From the NCBI GenBank assembly GCA_934474025.1, contig CAKSMF010000001.1, forward strand, positions 434,001 through 498,000: DNA of 64,000 nt, given 5' to 3'. Of this stretch, positions 16,417 through 26,431 are shown piece after piece. A program made the position numbers and the translations under genes. The DNA comes from an uncultured Ruminococcus sp. (GTDB lineage: Bacteria > Bacillota > Clostridia > Oscillospirales > Ruminococcaceae). The notes beneath the pieces are model-generated. The model was not told where the DNA came from and did not search any database. It was given only the letters and a program-made list of their open reading frames with translations. How positions within the stretch are numbered: the stretch's first letter is position 1; each line of letters begins with the position of its first letter.

Positions 16417-17562
16417 ATGAATACTCCCGATAATTATAGTCAGACTGCTATAAATCGTTGGCGATTGGTGCTTGGCGGTCTGTCAGACCAACAACTTCAA
16501 TTTGGCAATGATGGCAACAGTATACAGGGTTTTATGGATATGGAACAGTTACTTGATTATCTTTATAATCGTTCACAAGGCGATAATGTCCGCACAGATG
16601 ACCGTTCCGGAAGTCTTGCCGATACAGTTATTTCAACGGCAGAATGGATTACAAAAGTGCGTAAACTTTTCCCTAATCAGACGGCAGAAGTTCTTGAAAA
16701 GCACGCTCTTGAAGAATTTGAAATGACTGAACTTCTTACAGATAAGGAAGTTCTTGAAAAAATGCACCCCGATATGAATTTATTGAAAAGCATTCTGCAA
16801 TTAAAACACCTTATGAAAGGAGAAGTTCTTGAAACTGCCAAACGTATTGCAAAACAAGTTGCAGATGAAATACGTCATAAACTCGAAAATGATATAAGAC
16901 GTTCAGTTATGGGACGTATAGACAGAAATTCGTCAAGTCCCGTTCATTCTGTAAGGAATCTTGACATAAATAAGACTATAAGGCGTAATCTTAAAAATTT
17001 TGATACCGAAAGAAATCAGATTATACTTAAAAATATATATTTTAGCAACAGAGTTAAACGCTATAATAACAATCGTGTAATAATTGCTATAGATGAAAGC
17101 GGTTCTATGACTGGTTCAATTATATATAGTGCCGTAATGGCTCAGATTATTTCAAATCTTCCGTTTGCAGAAGTTAAACTGATAATTTTTGATACTAAAA
17201 TTGTTGACCTTTCCGAAGAAGCAGACGACCCCGCACAAATTCTTATGAGTGTTCAACTCGGTGGCGGTACGGATATAGGTAAAGCTTTAGGTTATTGTGA
17301 AACTCTTATAGCTACTCCTTCACATACAAGCGTTATAGTTGTTACGGATCTTTATGAAGGGGCAATGCAAAGTCGTTTATTGAATATCAGTAGGAATATT
17401 ATAGAAAGTGGTGCTAATCTTAATTTTCTTACTGCTCTTGATGAGGAAGCACGTCCGGCTTATAACAAGAGTCTTGGTCAGATACTTGCTAATATGGGAG
17501 CATTTGTCGGAGCATTGACTCCTGACCAGTTAGGCGAGTACATTGGAAGAATGTTTTCATAG
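16417..17562 (+). CDS. VWA-domain protein of the MoxR/SWIM/DUF4132/DUF5682 operon (YehP/CoxE-like)
   Basis: The 381-residue cytoplasmic protein has a helical N-terminal half and a von Willebrand A domain from about residue 215. The metal-ion site is complete: DESGSM starting at Asp226, GGGTDIG, and VVTDLYEG. Such proteins bind targets through a magnesium ion and work with MoxR-type AAA+ ATPases as metal-insertion or remodelling chaperones. It opens a six-gene operon with an AAA+ partner encoded 5.4 kb downstream. It has no signal peptide or membrane segment. It matches E. coli YehP in domain content as I remember it; client unknown. Confidence 0.87.
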   Translation: MNTPDNYSQTAINRWRLVLGGLSDQQLQFGNDGNSIQGFMDMEQLLDYLYNRSQGDNVRTDDRSGSLADTVISTAEWITKVRKLFPNQTAEVLEKHALEEFEMTELLTDKEVLEKMHPDMNLLKSILQLKHLMKGEVLETAKRIAKQVADEIRHKLENDIRRSVMGRIDRNSSSPVHSVRNLDINKTIRRNLKNFDTERNQIILKNIYFSNRVKRYNNNRVIIAIDESGSMTGSIIYSAVMAQIISNLPFAEVKLIIFDTKIVDLSEEADDPAQILMSVQLGGGTDIGKALGYCETLIATPSHTSVIVVTDLYEGAMQSRLLNISRNIIESGANLNFLTALDEEARPAYNKSLGQILANMGAFVGALTPDQLGEYIGRMFS

Positions 17563-17573
17563 GGGGTGTTTTT

Positions 17574-19619
17574 TTGGAAAAATTGAAAAAAGCTCTTTTG
17601 TTTGCAGATGAGAATTTCTTGATAAGCCTTTCAAATAAAGGGACATATAAAAGGGCTTGCAAGGATATTGAACAGGAAACTCCCGACTTTGACTTGAATG
17701 AAGATTCTGCAACGGTTCGTACAGGCGGTGAAACTTGTACAATATGCGTACCGCTTGCCGAAAGTAAATGTACTTGCGTATCGAGGGAAATATGCCGTCA
17801 TATAGTGGGAGCGATAATAACTCTTAGAAATAACATTGAAATTACAGAAGAACCTCCGAAAAAGGCTAATGAAAAAGTTTCGGACGGTCTGAAAAAGGAA
17901 CTTTCAATTGCAGATGAGAATTTCTTGATAGGCCTTTCAAATAAAGGGACATATAAAAGGGCTTGCAAGGATATTGAACAGGAAACTCCCGACTTTGACT
18001 TGAATGGAGATTCTGCAACGGTTCGTACAGGCGGTGAAACTTGTACAATATGTGTACCGCTTGCGGAAAGTAAATGTACTTGCGTATCGAGAGGAGTATG
18101 CCGTCATATAGTGGGAGCGGTAATAACTCTTAGAAACAATATTAATATAGAGAATATTGAAATCCCGAAAATCCCCGAAAATGTACAGACTTCACCGGTC
18201 GAAATCATTCCGGAAGAACCTCCAAAGGAAAATTTATCAGAACGTGAAATAATTAAAATTCATAACTGTGTAAAGCAATGCCTTGAAACTCTTAGCAATA
18301 TAATAAAATATGGTCTTGTACGTATTCCGGAAAGCCTGCCCGATATGCTGGAAGCTTCAGCAGTACGATGTCACGCTTTGAAAATGGCTGACGCTGAAAG
18401 AACTCTCCGTGAAACAGGTAATCGTTTATCGGAATGTATTGAAAGATGTGCATCTTTTAATATGGAAGGATTTATCAATGAAATTTGTTATTGTACAGGA
18501 CTTCTGAATAAACTTACAGATGATGATTTGACTTCTGAACAGTTAGGAACATTCAAGCAAACATATATAAAATATGATAAAAAATTAACTATTCTTCCGA
18601 TAGGTCAGAGAAGTTTAAAAGGCGATTATGTCGGAGAAATATATTATTTTCTTAATATAGACCCTTATGCTGACCAAAGATTTCTTTCATTGTCTGATGT
18701 AAGACCAGCCTTTTATGACAACAATCAAAAGTATTTTCGTGGGAACAGTTTTATATGGGGAATGGATATTCCTATAAAAAATATGATGCATTCTGAAATG
18801 GTTCTCATAAATGCTAAAGTAAGTAACGGAAAACTTTCCACATCTCAGGAAACAACGGTTTTAACATCGTATGAGGCAAAAATTGATTGTGATGAAGTAA
18901 GGGATTTAATTTATACTGATTTCAGAAAACTTGCTATTGAAATTTCTGAAAAAAATCCTGAATCCGAACTTGATAAATTATGCTTTGTACAGCCCGAAAA
19001 GTGCATTGAAAGTATATTTGATAAATACACACAGCATCAGGTTTTCACTCTTGAGGATATTCATGGCAACAGGATATCAGTTAGGGCAAAGTATTCCGCT
19101 TCAAACAAGGATTTTATAGATTTATTGAACAACATAGGCAGAAAAATGCTTGATAATCCTAAGAAAAATTATGTTTTTCTTGCGACTGCTTATATATATG
19201 ACGGTGAATTGACTCTTTTTCCTATAGAAGTATACGACTTTATCAAAAAGAAATATGACGAACCATATGAACTCCCTGACAAATACAGCAATATACAAGT
19301 TTCGGCGGTGTATGCTGAAAAAATACTTGATTTCTTTACGGAAGTAACGGATAGTATTTCAGTAATAGTCCGCAGTGGATTGCAGACCGATATTAAAAAT
19401 AATCACAAACTTGAAAATATGGCTTTTAATTACGGATTAAAAGGTTTAAGCAGTCTTATAGGTGACTTTATGGAAAGTGCATCATCTTATCGCCACAGTA
19501 TGAATGATGACTGCACAGAAGTTCTTATGAAAATGCATCTTGTACTGAATTATATACAGCAGGGAAGAAAACGCCTTGCAGTAATCACATCAATATCAAA
19601 TATGAAAGGAAATAATTAA
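17574..19619 (+). CDS. SWIM zinc-finger protein with recently duplicated SWIM module (YehQ-like)
   Basis: The 681-residue protein starts at TTG (17574), five bases after GGGGGTG and 11 bases past the VWA stop. It carries two nearly identical modules, residues 11-89 and 113-191, each ending in a SWIM zinc site: Cys66, Cys68, Cys74, His76 and Cys168, Cys170, Cys176, His178 (CxC then CxH). SWIM domains bind DNA or proteins. The remaining 480 residues, mostly alpha/beta, resemble no domain I can name. The gene pairs with VWA upstream and DUF4132 two bases downstream. The DNA copies are 306 bases apart and differ at only a few positions, so the duplication is recent. It may correspond to E. coli YehQ. 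Confidence 0.85.
   Translation: MEKLKKALLFADENFLISLSNKGTYKRACKDIEQETPDFDLNEDSATVRTGGETCTICVPLAESKCTCVSREICRHIVGAIITLRNNIEITEEPPKKANEKVSDGLKKELSIADENFLIGLSNKGTYKRACKDIEQETPDFDLNGDSATVRTGGETCTICVPLAESKCTCVSRGVCRHIVGAVITLRNNINIENIEIPKIPENVQTSPVEIIPEEPPKENLSEREIIKIHNCVKQCLETLSNIIKYGLVRIPESLPDMLEASAVRCHALKMADAERTLRETGNRLSECIERCASFNMEGFINEICYCTGLLNKLTDDDLTSEQLGTFKQTYIKYDKKLTILPIGQRSLKGDYVGEIYYFLNIDPYADQRFLSLSDVRPAFYDNNQKYFRGNSFIWGMDIPIKNMMHSEMVLINAKVSNGKLSTSQETTVLTSYEAKIDCDEVRDLIYTDFRKLAIEISEKNPESELDKLCFVQPEKCIESIFDKYTQHQVFTLEDIHGNRISVRAKYSASNKDFIDLLNNIGRKMLDNPKKNYVFLATAYIYDGELTLFPIEVYDFIKKKYDEPYELPDKYSNIQVSAVYAEKILDFFTEVTDSISVIVRSGLQTDIKNNHKLENMAFNYGLKGLSSLIGDFMESASSYRHSMNDDCTEVLMKMHLVLNYIQQGRKRLAVITSISNMKGNN
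17604..18146 (+). repeat. Direct repeat encoding the doubled SWIM module
   Basis: Copies at about 17604-17840 and 17910-18146 (offset 306 bases) are almost identical; differences include AAGCC/GGCCT, GAAGA/GGAGA and GGAAATA/GAGGAGTA. The joining segment (about residues 90-112) is not repeated. Confidence 0.9.
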
Positions 19620-19621
19620 TT

Positions 19622-22600
19622 ATGCTTTATTCACAGAATCATCAGAGTTTTCCGAAACTCTCAAAAGCAATGGAGAATTATGGCGTTGAAGATGCTGTAA
19701 TAACTCTTGCCCTTGAATATCTCGATACCTCAAAAGAAAGAAATAATTCTCTCCTTGAAAGAATACCTGTTCAGTCATATGTTAATGACTGGTTCAAAAA
19801 GGAGAATTTTTCAAATGCTGTAAAACGTGAAATTATCTCTATGAATAAATCTGAACTTACTGAACGCTATTTGTTGTTAATTCAGGCAATGTACATGGAA
19901 AACAGCGGTGAATTTATAAATTTTATATATGATATTTGGGGCGATTTTGGAAAGCATGACAAGGAAATTATAAAAATTTTACAATCAAGATATGGAGACA
20001 AAGCAAAAGCTTGTTGGTGTGCTATATTTGTGATGTATTTTAACAATAAATATAATTCTTTCAGAAATGATTGTATAAATCCACAAGTTTGTATAGATGC
20101 TGTCGATTTTGCAGTAAATCCATGTATAAAAGCACTCCTTTGTGCATTGGCACTCAATATGACAGAGATTCCCGAAAACAGAAGTCTTATGGAAAAGCTT
20201 TTTACTAAGCCAAAAGAAAATCCTATTGTTGTAAAAGCACTTGAATATATATCTGATTTAGCAAAGGTTAATTCTGATATTGAAATTCAGATAGCATTAG
20301 CAGAGGGTTCATATTTTTCAGATAAGATGAAACAACAATTTATAGCAAATTTTAGTAAAGCAAATAGTTATAAGATTACTAATTATGCTTTTAATAAATT
20401 AGTAAATCATGATAGGATTTCTAATCTCATTTTGGAAATTCCTGAATGTGTGGATTCTAAATATATAAGAGATATTTCTATTGATATAGGTGTTTCAAAA
20501 TTAAAGAAATATTTAGGTTTGATTGCGGTTAAGTATACTGATGAATATGTTAACGCTATGAATACTGTTTCTGATATATCAATTGCAAAGCAAATGGAAG
20601 ATATTATTATACAGTCAAATCCAAAGTATATAGCTAAAGAAAATGCTCTCAAAGAAAAAACAAGAGTACGCATTTCAAAAGGAATAGCGGATTATTTTCC
20701 GAATAATAAAGAACAAATACGTAAGTATCTTATGGGAAGTATCAAATTCCAAGATATAACAAACTTAGAAAGCCAAAATCTTAGATATAACAATAATTTA
20801 AACTACATAAATGCTTATGGTGTTGATGACTTTATGAAACGCCTGATTACTATTTGCACCTTCATTGATATTTGGAATTTATATTATTTTATAGGGAATC
20901 ATATTAGATTTGACATAAGAAACAAATCTGAACAATACATTGAGATACTTCTTGAACAGGAAGTAAATCCGGCAGATATAATTGAAAAATTAGGAAAAAT
21001 TATTGATGATTGGTATGATGGAAAAAATATATTTTTGCCAATCTCAAAATCTGTTGCTAAATATATTGAAAAATTTGAAGATATAGATGTAAAAAGTATG
21101 TCTGTCACTTCAAGGTGTATATACCTTACAGCACTTGGAATATCTGACAGAAATAAGTATAAATCAAAAATTCTTGCAATGTCAGGCGATACAAGCAAGA
21201 AGATTAAAGAGACATTAGCTGAAATAATTTCTGTAAATTGGCATGATGATATTGTCGAACTTCTGCAAGCTAAAAAAATAGGCTCTCGTGAACTTGCTGT
21301 ATCTGTCATCGAAAAAAACAATAACGGAACATTCAAAGAAGAACTTGAAAAAGCATTTGAAAAGGAAAAATCCGAAAAGCTTAAAGTCAGAATTGCCGGA
21401 CTTATTGGTGTGACTGTTCAGAATACAAATTCTGAAAAGTCAGCAGATGTCAATGTATTTGCAAGCCTTGCTAAAGGTCAGAAAGCTAAAAAAGTTGCAT
21501 GGCTCTTTGAACAGCCTTATAAAACATTGAATTTTAATGACGGCAATGAAGTTCCGGAAGACTATCTGAAAACACTTATTATACTTTATTCTGATATGCC
21601 GTCAATTGCTATAAATAAAACCGCTGTTGAATTCGCCGAAAAAATAAATTCCCGTGACCTTAATGACTTTACTGTTGAAGTATTTCGCCGTTGGGTAGCA
21701 AAAGGGGCAACTGCTAAAACTAAATGGGTTATGTGGTTCTGCGGAGTTCATGGCGGTCATGGAATGATTGAAACTCTCATGAGTTACATTAAAGAATGGT
21801 CAGAACATTCAAGAGGTGCGATAGCTTCCGAAGCTGTTTATGCTATGGCTGTAAACGGCAGTTCAGAGGCTCTTATGAATGTTGACAGTATTTCACGTAA
21901 ATTCAAACACAAACAGGTACGCAGTTCTGCAAATAAGGCTCTTGAAAAAGCATCTGAACTTCTCGGAATAACCAAGGAAGAATTATCTGACAGAATTGTT
22001 CCTGATATGAATTTTGATGAAAGAATGTGCAGAACTTTTGATTACGGAAAAAGACAATTTAATGTATATCTTACTCCGACCCTTGAAATAGAGATTTACA
22101 ACGGTGAAAAGAAAGTCAAAAGTATGCCTAAACCGGGAGTTAATGACGATAAAGAACTTGCTGAACAGTCATACAATGATTTTAAGATAATGAAAAAACA
22201 AATTAAAACCGTTGTTGCAAATCAAAGACAACGCCTTGAATATGTTCTTATGTGCGACAGAAAGTGGACTTGCGAAAACTGGAAAAAACTTTTTGTTAAA
22301 AATCCTGTTATGCATTGTTTTGCTATAGGTCTTATATGGGGTATTTATAAGGATTCTGAATTGACAGAAAGTTTCAGATACATGGACGACGGAAGTTTCA
22401 CAAACATTGATGAAGATGAAATTCAACTTCCTGAAAATGCATCAATTGGACTTGTACACCCTATTGAACTTTCTGAAGAACAGAAAAATGCATGGATTGA
22501 ACAGCTTTCTGATTACGAAATAACTCAACCATTCAATCAGTTGACAAGACAGTGTTTCAAGCCTACTCCGGAAGAACTCAATATGAACAAAATAACACGT

Positions 22601-22957
22601 TTTGAGGGAGTAAGCATAGGTAATTATACTTTGAGGGGCAAACTTACAAAACAAGGCTGGGAAACTGGTATTCCTATGGACGCTGGATTTTTTGAAGAAT
22701 TTTTACGTAACGATATTTTCAGATGTGTAAGAAATTCTGACGGTACAACCTCTTATGAGGGATATTATACTGAAATAGGATTCAGCGGAATGAGTATTGA
22801 TTACATGGAAGCAGAAAACGTTACTCTTGGACAACTTATTTTTAGAGATTTATGTAATTCGGACAGAAAAAAGAAAAATTTAAATATTAAAGACGTAAAC
22901 TCACGCTATTTCAGCGAAATAATAATGCAGTTGACTCTTTTAGGCAACGCTGAATAA
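19622..22957 (+). CDS. DUF4132 (MolR-like) protein with alpha-solenoid N-terminus
   Basis: The 1111-residue cytoplasmic protein is the largest of the operon. Residues 1 to about 800 are almost entirely helical with short repeated units, suggesting a HEAT/ARM-like solenoid. The C-terminal 300 residues, from about 819 (TPTLEIEIYNGEKKVKS), match DUF4132: a long basic helix with KKQIKTVVANQRQRLEYVL, then KLFVKNPVMHCFAIGLIWGI, GLVHPIELSEEQ and FNQLTRQCF. DUF4132 is the domain of E. coli MolR, whose function is unclear. Base composition within 20200-21200 is more A/T-rich than its flanks, so the solenoid may evolve fast. It lies two bases after the SWIM gene. Confidence 0.8.
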   Translation: MLYSQNHQSFPKLSKAMENYGVEDAVITLALEYLDTSKERNNSLLERIPVQSYVNDWFKKENFSNAVKREIISMNKSELTERYLLLIQAMYMENSGEFINFIYDIWGDFGKHDKEIIKILQSRYGDKAKACWCAIFVMYFNNKYNSFRNDCINPQVCIDAVDFAVNPCIKALLCALALNMTEIPENRSLMEKLFTKPKENPIVVKALEYISDLAKVNSDIEIQIALAEGSYFSDKMKQQFIANFSKANSYKITNYAFNKLVNHDRISNLILEIPECVDSKYIRDISIDIGVSKLKKYLGLIAVKYTDEYVNAMNTVSDISIAKQMEDIIIQSNPKYIAKENALKEKTRVRISKGIADYFPNNKEQIRKYLMGSIKFQDITNLESQNLRYNNNLNYINAYGVDDFMKRLITICTFIDIWNLYYFIGNHIRFDIRNKSEQYIEILLEQEVNPADIIEKLGKIIDDWYDGKNIFLPISKSVAKYIEKFEDIDVKSMSVTSRCIYLTALGISDRNKYKSKILAMSGDTSKKIKETLAEIISVNWHDDIVELLQAKKIGSRELAVSVIEKNNNGTFKEELEKAFEKEKSEKLKVRIAGLIGVTVQNTNSEKSADVNVFASLAKGQKAKKVAWLFEQPYKTLNFNDGNEVPEDYLKTLIILYSDMPSIAINKTAVEFAEKINSRDLNDFTVEVFRRWVAKGATAKTKWVMWFCGVHGGHGMIETLMSYIKEWSEHSRGAIASEAVYAMAVNGSSEALMNVDSISRKFKHKQVRSSANKALEKASELLGITKEELSDRIVPDMNFDERMCRTFDYGKRQFNVYLTPTLEIEIYNGEKKVKSMPKPGVNDDKELAEQSYNDFKIMKKQIKTVVANQRQRLEYVLMCDRKWTCENWKKLFVKNPVMHCFAIGLIWGIYKDSELTESFRYMDDGSFTNIDEDEIQLPENASIGLVHPIELSEEQKNAWIEQLSDYEITQPFNQLTRQCFKPTPEELNMNKITRFEGVSIGNYTLRGKLTKQGWETGIPMDAGFFEEFLRNDIFRCVRNSDGTTSYEGYYTEIGFSGMSIDYMEAENVTLGQLIFRDLCNSDRKKKNLNIKDVNSRYFSEIIMQLTLLGNAE

Positions 22958-22973
22958 TCAGGAGGTAAATATT

Positions 22974-24077
22974 ATGGAAAAAATATCAATTAAACCGCCG
23001 GTTGAGGTTCGTTATGCAGATGAACTTTCTTTACTTGCAAAATATGATACGGGAAAACGTCCGGAAAACTGGAAACTCTCTCCTAAAGCCGTAAGAACTT
23101 TCATTCTTGGCGGAAAAATTAAAACTGATGAGGGAACTAAAGAAATTTCAAGAAAGTTTTACGGAAATGATGCCCTTGTCGAACGCTGTATAATTACACT
23201 TGCCGGAAACCGTGGTCTTATGCTTGTCGGTGAACCCGGCACAGCTAAAACTATGTTATCTGAACTTCTTTCCGCAGCGTGTTGTGGTACAAGTACAAAT
23301 ACTGTACAGGGAACTGCCGGAACTACCGAAGATATGATTAAATATAGCTGGAACTATGCTTTGTTGCTTTCAAAAGGTCCTTGCCGTGAAGCTCTTGTAC
23401 CGTCACCATTGCTTGTCGGAATGGAAAAGGGTATATTTGCACGTTTTGAGGAAATAACACGTACTCCTGCTGAAATTCAGGATAGCCTTATTTCTGTAAT
23501 GAGTGACCAGATATTGAATATTCCGGAACTTAGCGACGATGGTCTTGTTTTCGCAAAAGCAGGATTTAATATAATCGGTACTGCAAATACTCGTGACAAA
23601 GGCGTTAATGAAATGTCGGGAGCATTGAAAAGACGTTTTAATTTTGAAACTGTTGAACCTGTCAAGGATATTCGTCTTGAAAAAGAAATAATAGTACGTG
23701 AGGCTCAGAATCTTGCAAAAGCAGGGCATATTGATATGCCGATTGATACTGATACAGCAGAACTTCTTGCGGTTACATATCATGAACTGCGTGAGGGTAT
23801 CACCGAAAAAGGAACTCATATTGATAAACCGTCAGCTGTTATGAGTACTGCTGAAGCTGTTTCCGTTTACTATCAGACAATAAGTCATGCATGGTATTAT
23901 GGTGACGGAAAAGTTGATTTAGGTGTAATGACAGAAAATCTTTTAGGTGCTGTATGCAAGGAAAATAAGGACGACCTTGAAAAATTAAAGGCATATTTCC
24001 GTATTATTGCTAAAGAAAAAGGTAAAGTTGGTGGATTATGGAAAAAGTATTCGGAAACATCAAGTCTGTTGAAGTAG
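22974..24077 (+). CDS. MoxR-family AAA+ ATPase (YehL-like)
   Basis: The 367-residue ATPase has Walker A GEPGTAKT (from Gly86), a Walker B region around IFARFEEITRTP, sensor 1 GTANTRDKG, and the arginine-finger segment GALKRRFNF. MoxR proteins form hexameric rings that remodel partners bound by a VWA protein; the VWA partner here opens the operon. The gene starts 16 bases after DUF4132 with AGGAGG, and its last 40 bases overlap the DUF5682 gene. It is the only energy-using component evident and therefore the likely engine of the system. Confidence 0.92.
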   Translation: MEKISIKPPVEVRYADELSLLAKYDTGKRPENWKLSPKAVRTFILGGKIKTDEGTKEISRKFYGNDALVERCIITLAGNRGLMLVGEPGTAKTMLSELLSAACCGTSTNTVQGTAGTTEDMIKYSWNYALLLSKGPCREALVPSPLLVGMEKGIFARFEEITRTPAEIQDSLISVMSDQILNIPELSDDGLVFAKAGFNIIGTANTRDKGVNEMSGALKRRFNFETVEPVKDIRLEKEIIVREAQNLAKAGHIDMPIDTDTAELLAVTYHELREGITEKGTHIDKPSAVMSTAEAVSVYYQTISHAWYYGDGKVDLGVMTENLLGAVCKENKDDLEKLKAYFRIIAKEKGKVGGLWKKYSETSSLLK

Positions 24078-26431
24078 TACCATATGACCTTGACGGAAAA
24101 GTATTGTTATTTCCGGTGCGTCACCATAGCCCAGTGTGTTCATATCAGCTTGTAAAGACTATTCAGGAATATAAACCGGAAATAATTCTGATTGAAGGTC
24201 CGGAAAATGCAAACAGTCTTATTCCGATACTTACAAGCGATAATACCAAACTTCCAATAGCTATATATTACTATTACAAGGATTCTAAAAAATTCGTTAG
24301 CGAAAACGGAGAAGATTATAAATGTTATTATCCGTTTTTGTATTCATCGCCCGAATATAATGCTCTTAAACAGGCAAAACTTCTGGAAATACCTGCTGAA
24401 TTTATAGATTTGCCATATTGTGACATTCTTATAAATACTGCTGAACAAAAAGGTTTACGAAAAGATTCTGATAAACACAGTTATGCAGATGATACACATT
24501 TTACACAAGGTAAATTTTATGAAAAACTCTGTTATGAAACTCATTTGCGAAATTTTGACGAATTCTGGGAAAAATATTTTGAAATAGGCGGACTTTATCT
24601 TACACCGGAAAAATTTGTAAAACAACTCCATACATATTGCGAAATAACCCGTTCAGAAACTTCAAAAGATGAAATGAAATCGGACGGAACACTTGCCCGT
24701 GAAAGTCATATGGCTAAAAGAATTTCAGAAGCTATGGAAAAATATAATAAAATACTTGTTGTTACTGGTGGTTTTCATAGCATGGGAATTTATGAACTTC
24801 TTAAATCTCAGAATATAAAAGCTCCTAAACTCCGTAAAATTCCTGCAAATATGCATGGCTGTTATCCTATGGCTTATTCATATGAAGCATCAGATGCACT
24901 TCATGGTTATGCTTCCGGAATGAGTTTTCCGTATTTTTACGATACCATATTTAAGGAACTTATTGACAGTGATTCTCCGGAAAATATATACAATAATATT
25001 CTTCTTGACTTTTTGGTTAAAACGGCTAAAAAAACCAATAAAAAAGATATTCCTGTATCAATAGCGGATATAACTTCTGCCAAAACTCTTATGGACGGAC
25101 TTTCAGCACTCAGAAATTCTCATCAATCGGGAATTTATGAACTATTTGATGCAGTAACAAGTACCTTTATAAAAGGTGAAAAAACTATATCTTCATCACT
25201 TCCGCTTGATATTCTCAGGAAACTTGCAACGGGCAAAGATGTCGGATTTATAGGCGATAAAACACACGTTCCACCGCTTATAACGGACTTTGAAGAACAA
25301 TGCAGAAAATTCCGTCTGAAAATTGATGAGGCTAATCCGAATGATATTGATGTACCGCTTTTCACCACTCAAAAGGGTATGGAATTAAGCCGTTTCATGC
25401 ACAGAATGGACTTCCTTGAAACAGGATTTGCAAAAATGTGCAAAGGTCCTGATTTGCACCAGAACAAAGGAAGAAGCAGAGTGCGTGAAGAATGGCGTTA
25501 TGAACGTTCACCGCACGTTGATTCATCACTTATCGACCATACAACAGACGGTTTTACAATTGTTGAAGCCTGTACATCTTTGGCAATTCGTAAACTTCAT
25601 AATGAAATGTGCTGTGAAATGACGGCTCAGATTGCAGTTGACTGTTTTCTTATGGGAATACCTTTACAGAAATCAGAACTCGACCTTATCAATGATATTC
25701 TTAATTCTGATAATGATTTCTTTTCTGTCGGAAAAGGTCTCTGTTACTTTGAAATGCTTAATAGTCTGCAACAATTATATGATTTTTCGGATAGTTCATC
25801 ATTTAACTATATAAAACAATGTTTTGGAAAACTTATAATATTGCTTCCGTCAATGGCTAATATTTCATCGGATTGTGCGGATAATGTTATTTCTATTCTT
25901 AAAACTATGTACGGAATAGTCGGCAATATCATGCCGGAAGAATCTGATATCTTTGAACAGACTCTTATTGTTATGACAAATGCAAAAGATAAAGAACCTT
26001 CTGTTTATGGAGCTGTTTCAGGATTACTTTATGCTATGGATTCTGAAAGGCGTTCCGATGCTGAATCAGCTATGCGAGGCTATTTAATGGGAAGTCTGCC
26101 TGTTAAGAAACAAGGTGCAGAATTTCTTAAAGGTCTTTTCAGTACGGCAAGGGATATTATACTTTCTGATGATTCTTTTATTGAAATGACTGATAATCTT
26201 ATAACTGAAATGGATTACAGTGATTTTATGGAAATTCTTCCGTCAATGAAACTTGCATTCAGTTACTTTACACCGTCAGAAATTCAGGATACGGCACGTT
26301 CAGTTGCTAAACTCCATAGTACAGATAAAAATGACATTTTGATAAAACGGGCAGTTGATGAAGATATGTTTGATTTCGGCAGTCAGCTTGATAGTGATAT
26401 ATGTGAATTTCTTAATCTGGAGGTTATATAA
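24038..26431 (+). CDS. DUF5682 protein (YehM-like)
   Basis: The 797-residue soluble protein begins with the DUF5682 signature: LLFPVRHHSPVCSYQL, then IILIEGPENANSLIPIL, with conserved His and Glu residues and later TGGFHSMGIYELL. Together these resemble the TraB/GumN-like (ChaN-type) fold of possible metal-dependent enzymes. The second half, helical, has no recognised domain. The start at 24038 follows GGTGG and lies inside the end of the MoxR gene (40-base overlap), so translation is coupled. DUF5682 is found almost only beside MoxR/VWA/SWIM genes. An alternative start inside the MoxR stop region is not obvious. Confidence 0.82.
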   Translation: MEKVFGNIKSVEVVPYDLDGKVLLFPVRHHSPVCSYQLVKTIQEYKPEIILIEGPENANSLIPILTSDNTKLPIAIYYYYKDSKKFVSENGEDYKCYYPFLYSSPEYNALKQAKLLEIPAEFIDLPYCDILINTAEQKGLRKDSDKHSYADDTHFTQGKFYEKLCYETHLRNFDEFWEKYFEIGGLYLTPEKFVKQLHTYCEITRSETSKDEMKSDGTLARESHMAKRISEAMEKYNKILVVTGGFHSMGIYELLKSQNIKAPKLRKIPANMHGCYPMAYSYEASDALHGYASGMSFPYFYDTIFKELIDSDSPENIYNNILLDFLVKTAKKTNKKDIPVSIADITSAKTLMDGLSALRNSHQSGIYELFDAVTSTFIKGEKTISSSLPLDILRKLATGKDVGFIGDKTHVPPLITDFEEQCRKFRLKIDEANPNDIDVPLFTTQKGMELSRFMHRMDFLETGFAKMCKGPDLHQNKGRSRVREEWRYERSPHVDSSLIDHTTDGFTIVEACTSLAIRKLHNEMCCEMTAQIAVDCFLMGIPLQKSELDLINDILNSDNDFFSVGKGLCYFEMLNSLQQLYDFSDSSSFNYIKQCFGKLIILLPSMANISSDCADNVISILKTMYGIVGNIMPEESDIFEQTLIVMTNAKDKEPSVYGAVSGLLYAMDSERRSDAESAMRGYLMGSLPVKKQGAEFLKGLFSTARDIILSDDSFIEMTDNLITEMDYSDFMEILPSMKLAFSYFTPSEIQDTARSVAKLHSTDKNDILIKRAVDEDMFDFGSQLDSDICEFLNLEVI

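Noticed and set aside
17604..18146. SWIM repeat as an assembly artefact
   Set aside because: The copies differ at several bases and the linker between them is unique, so a true duplication is more likely.
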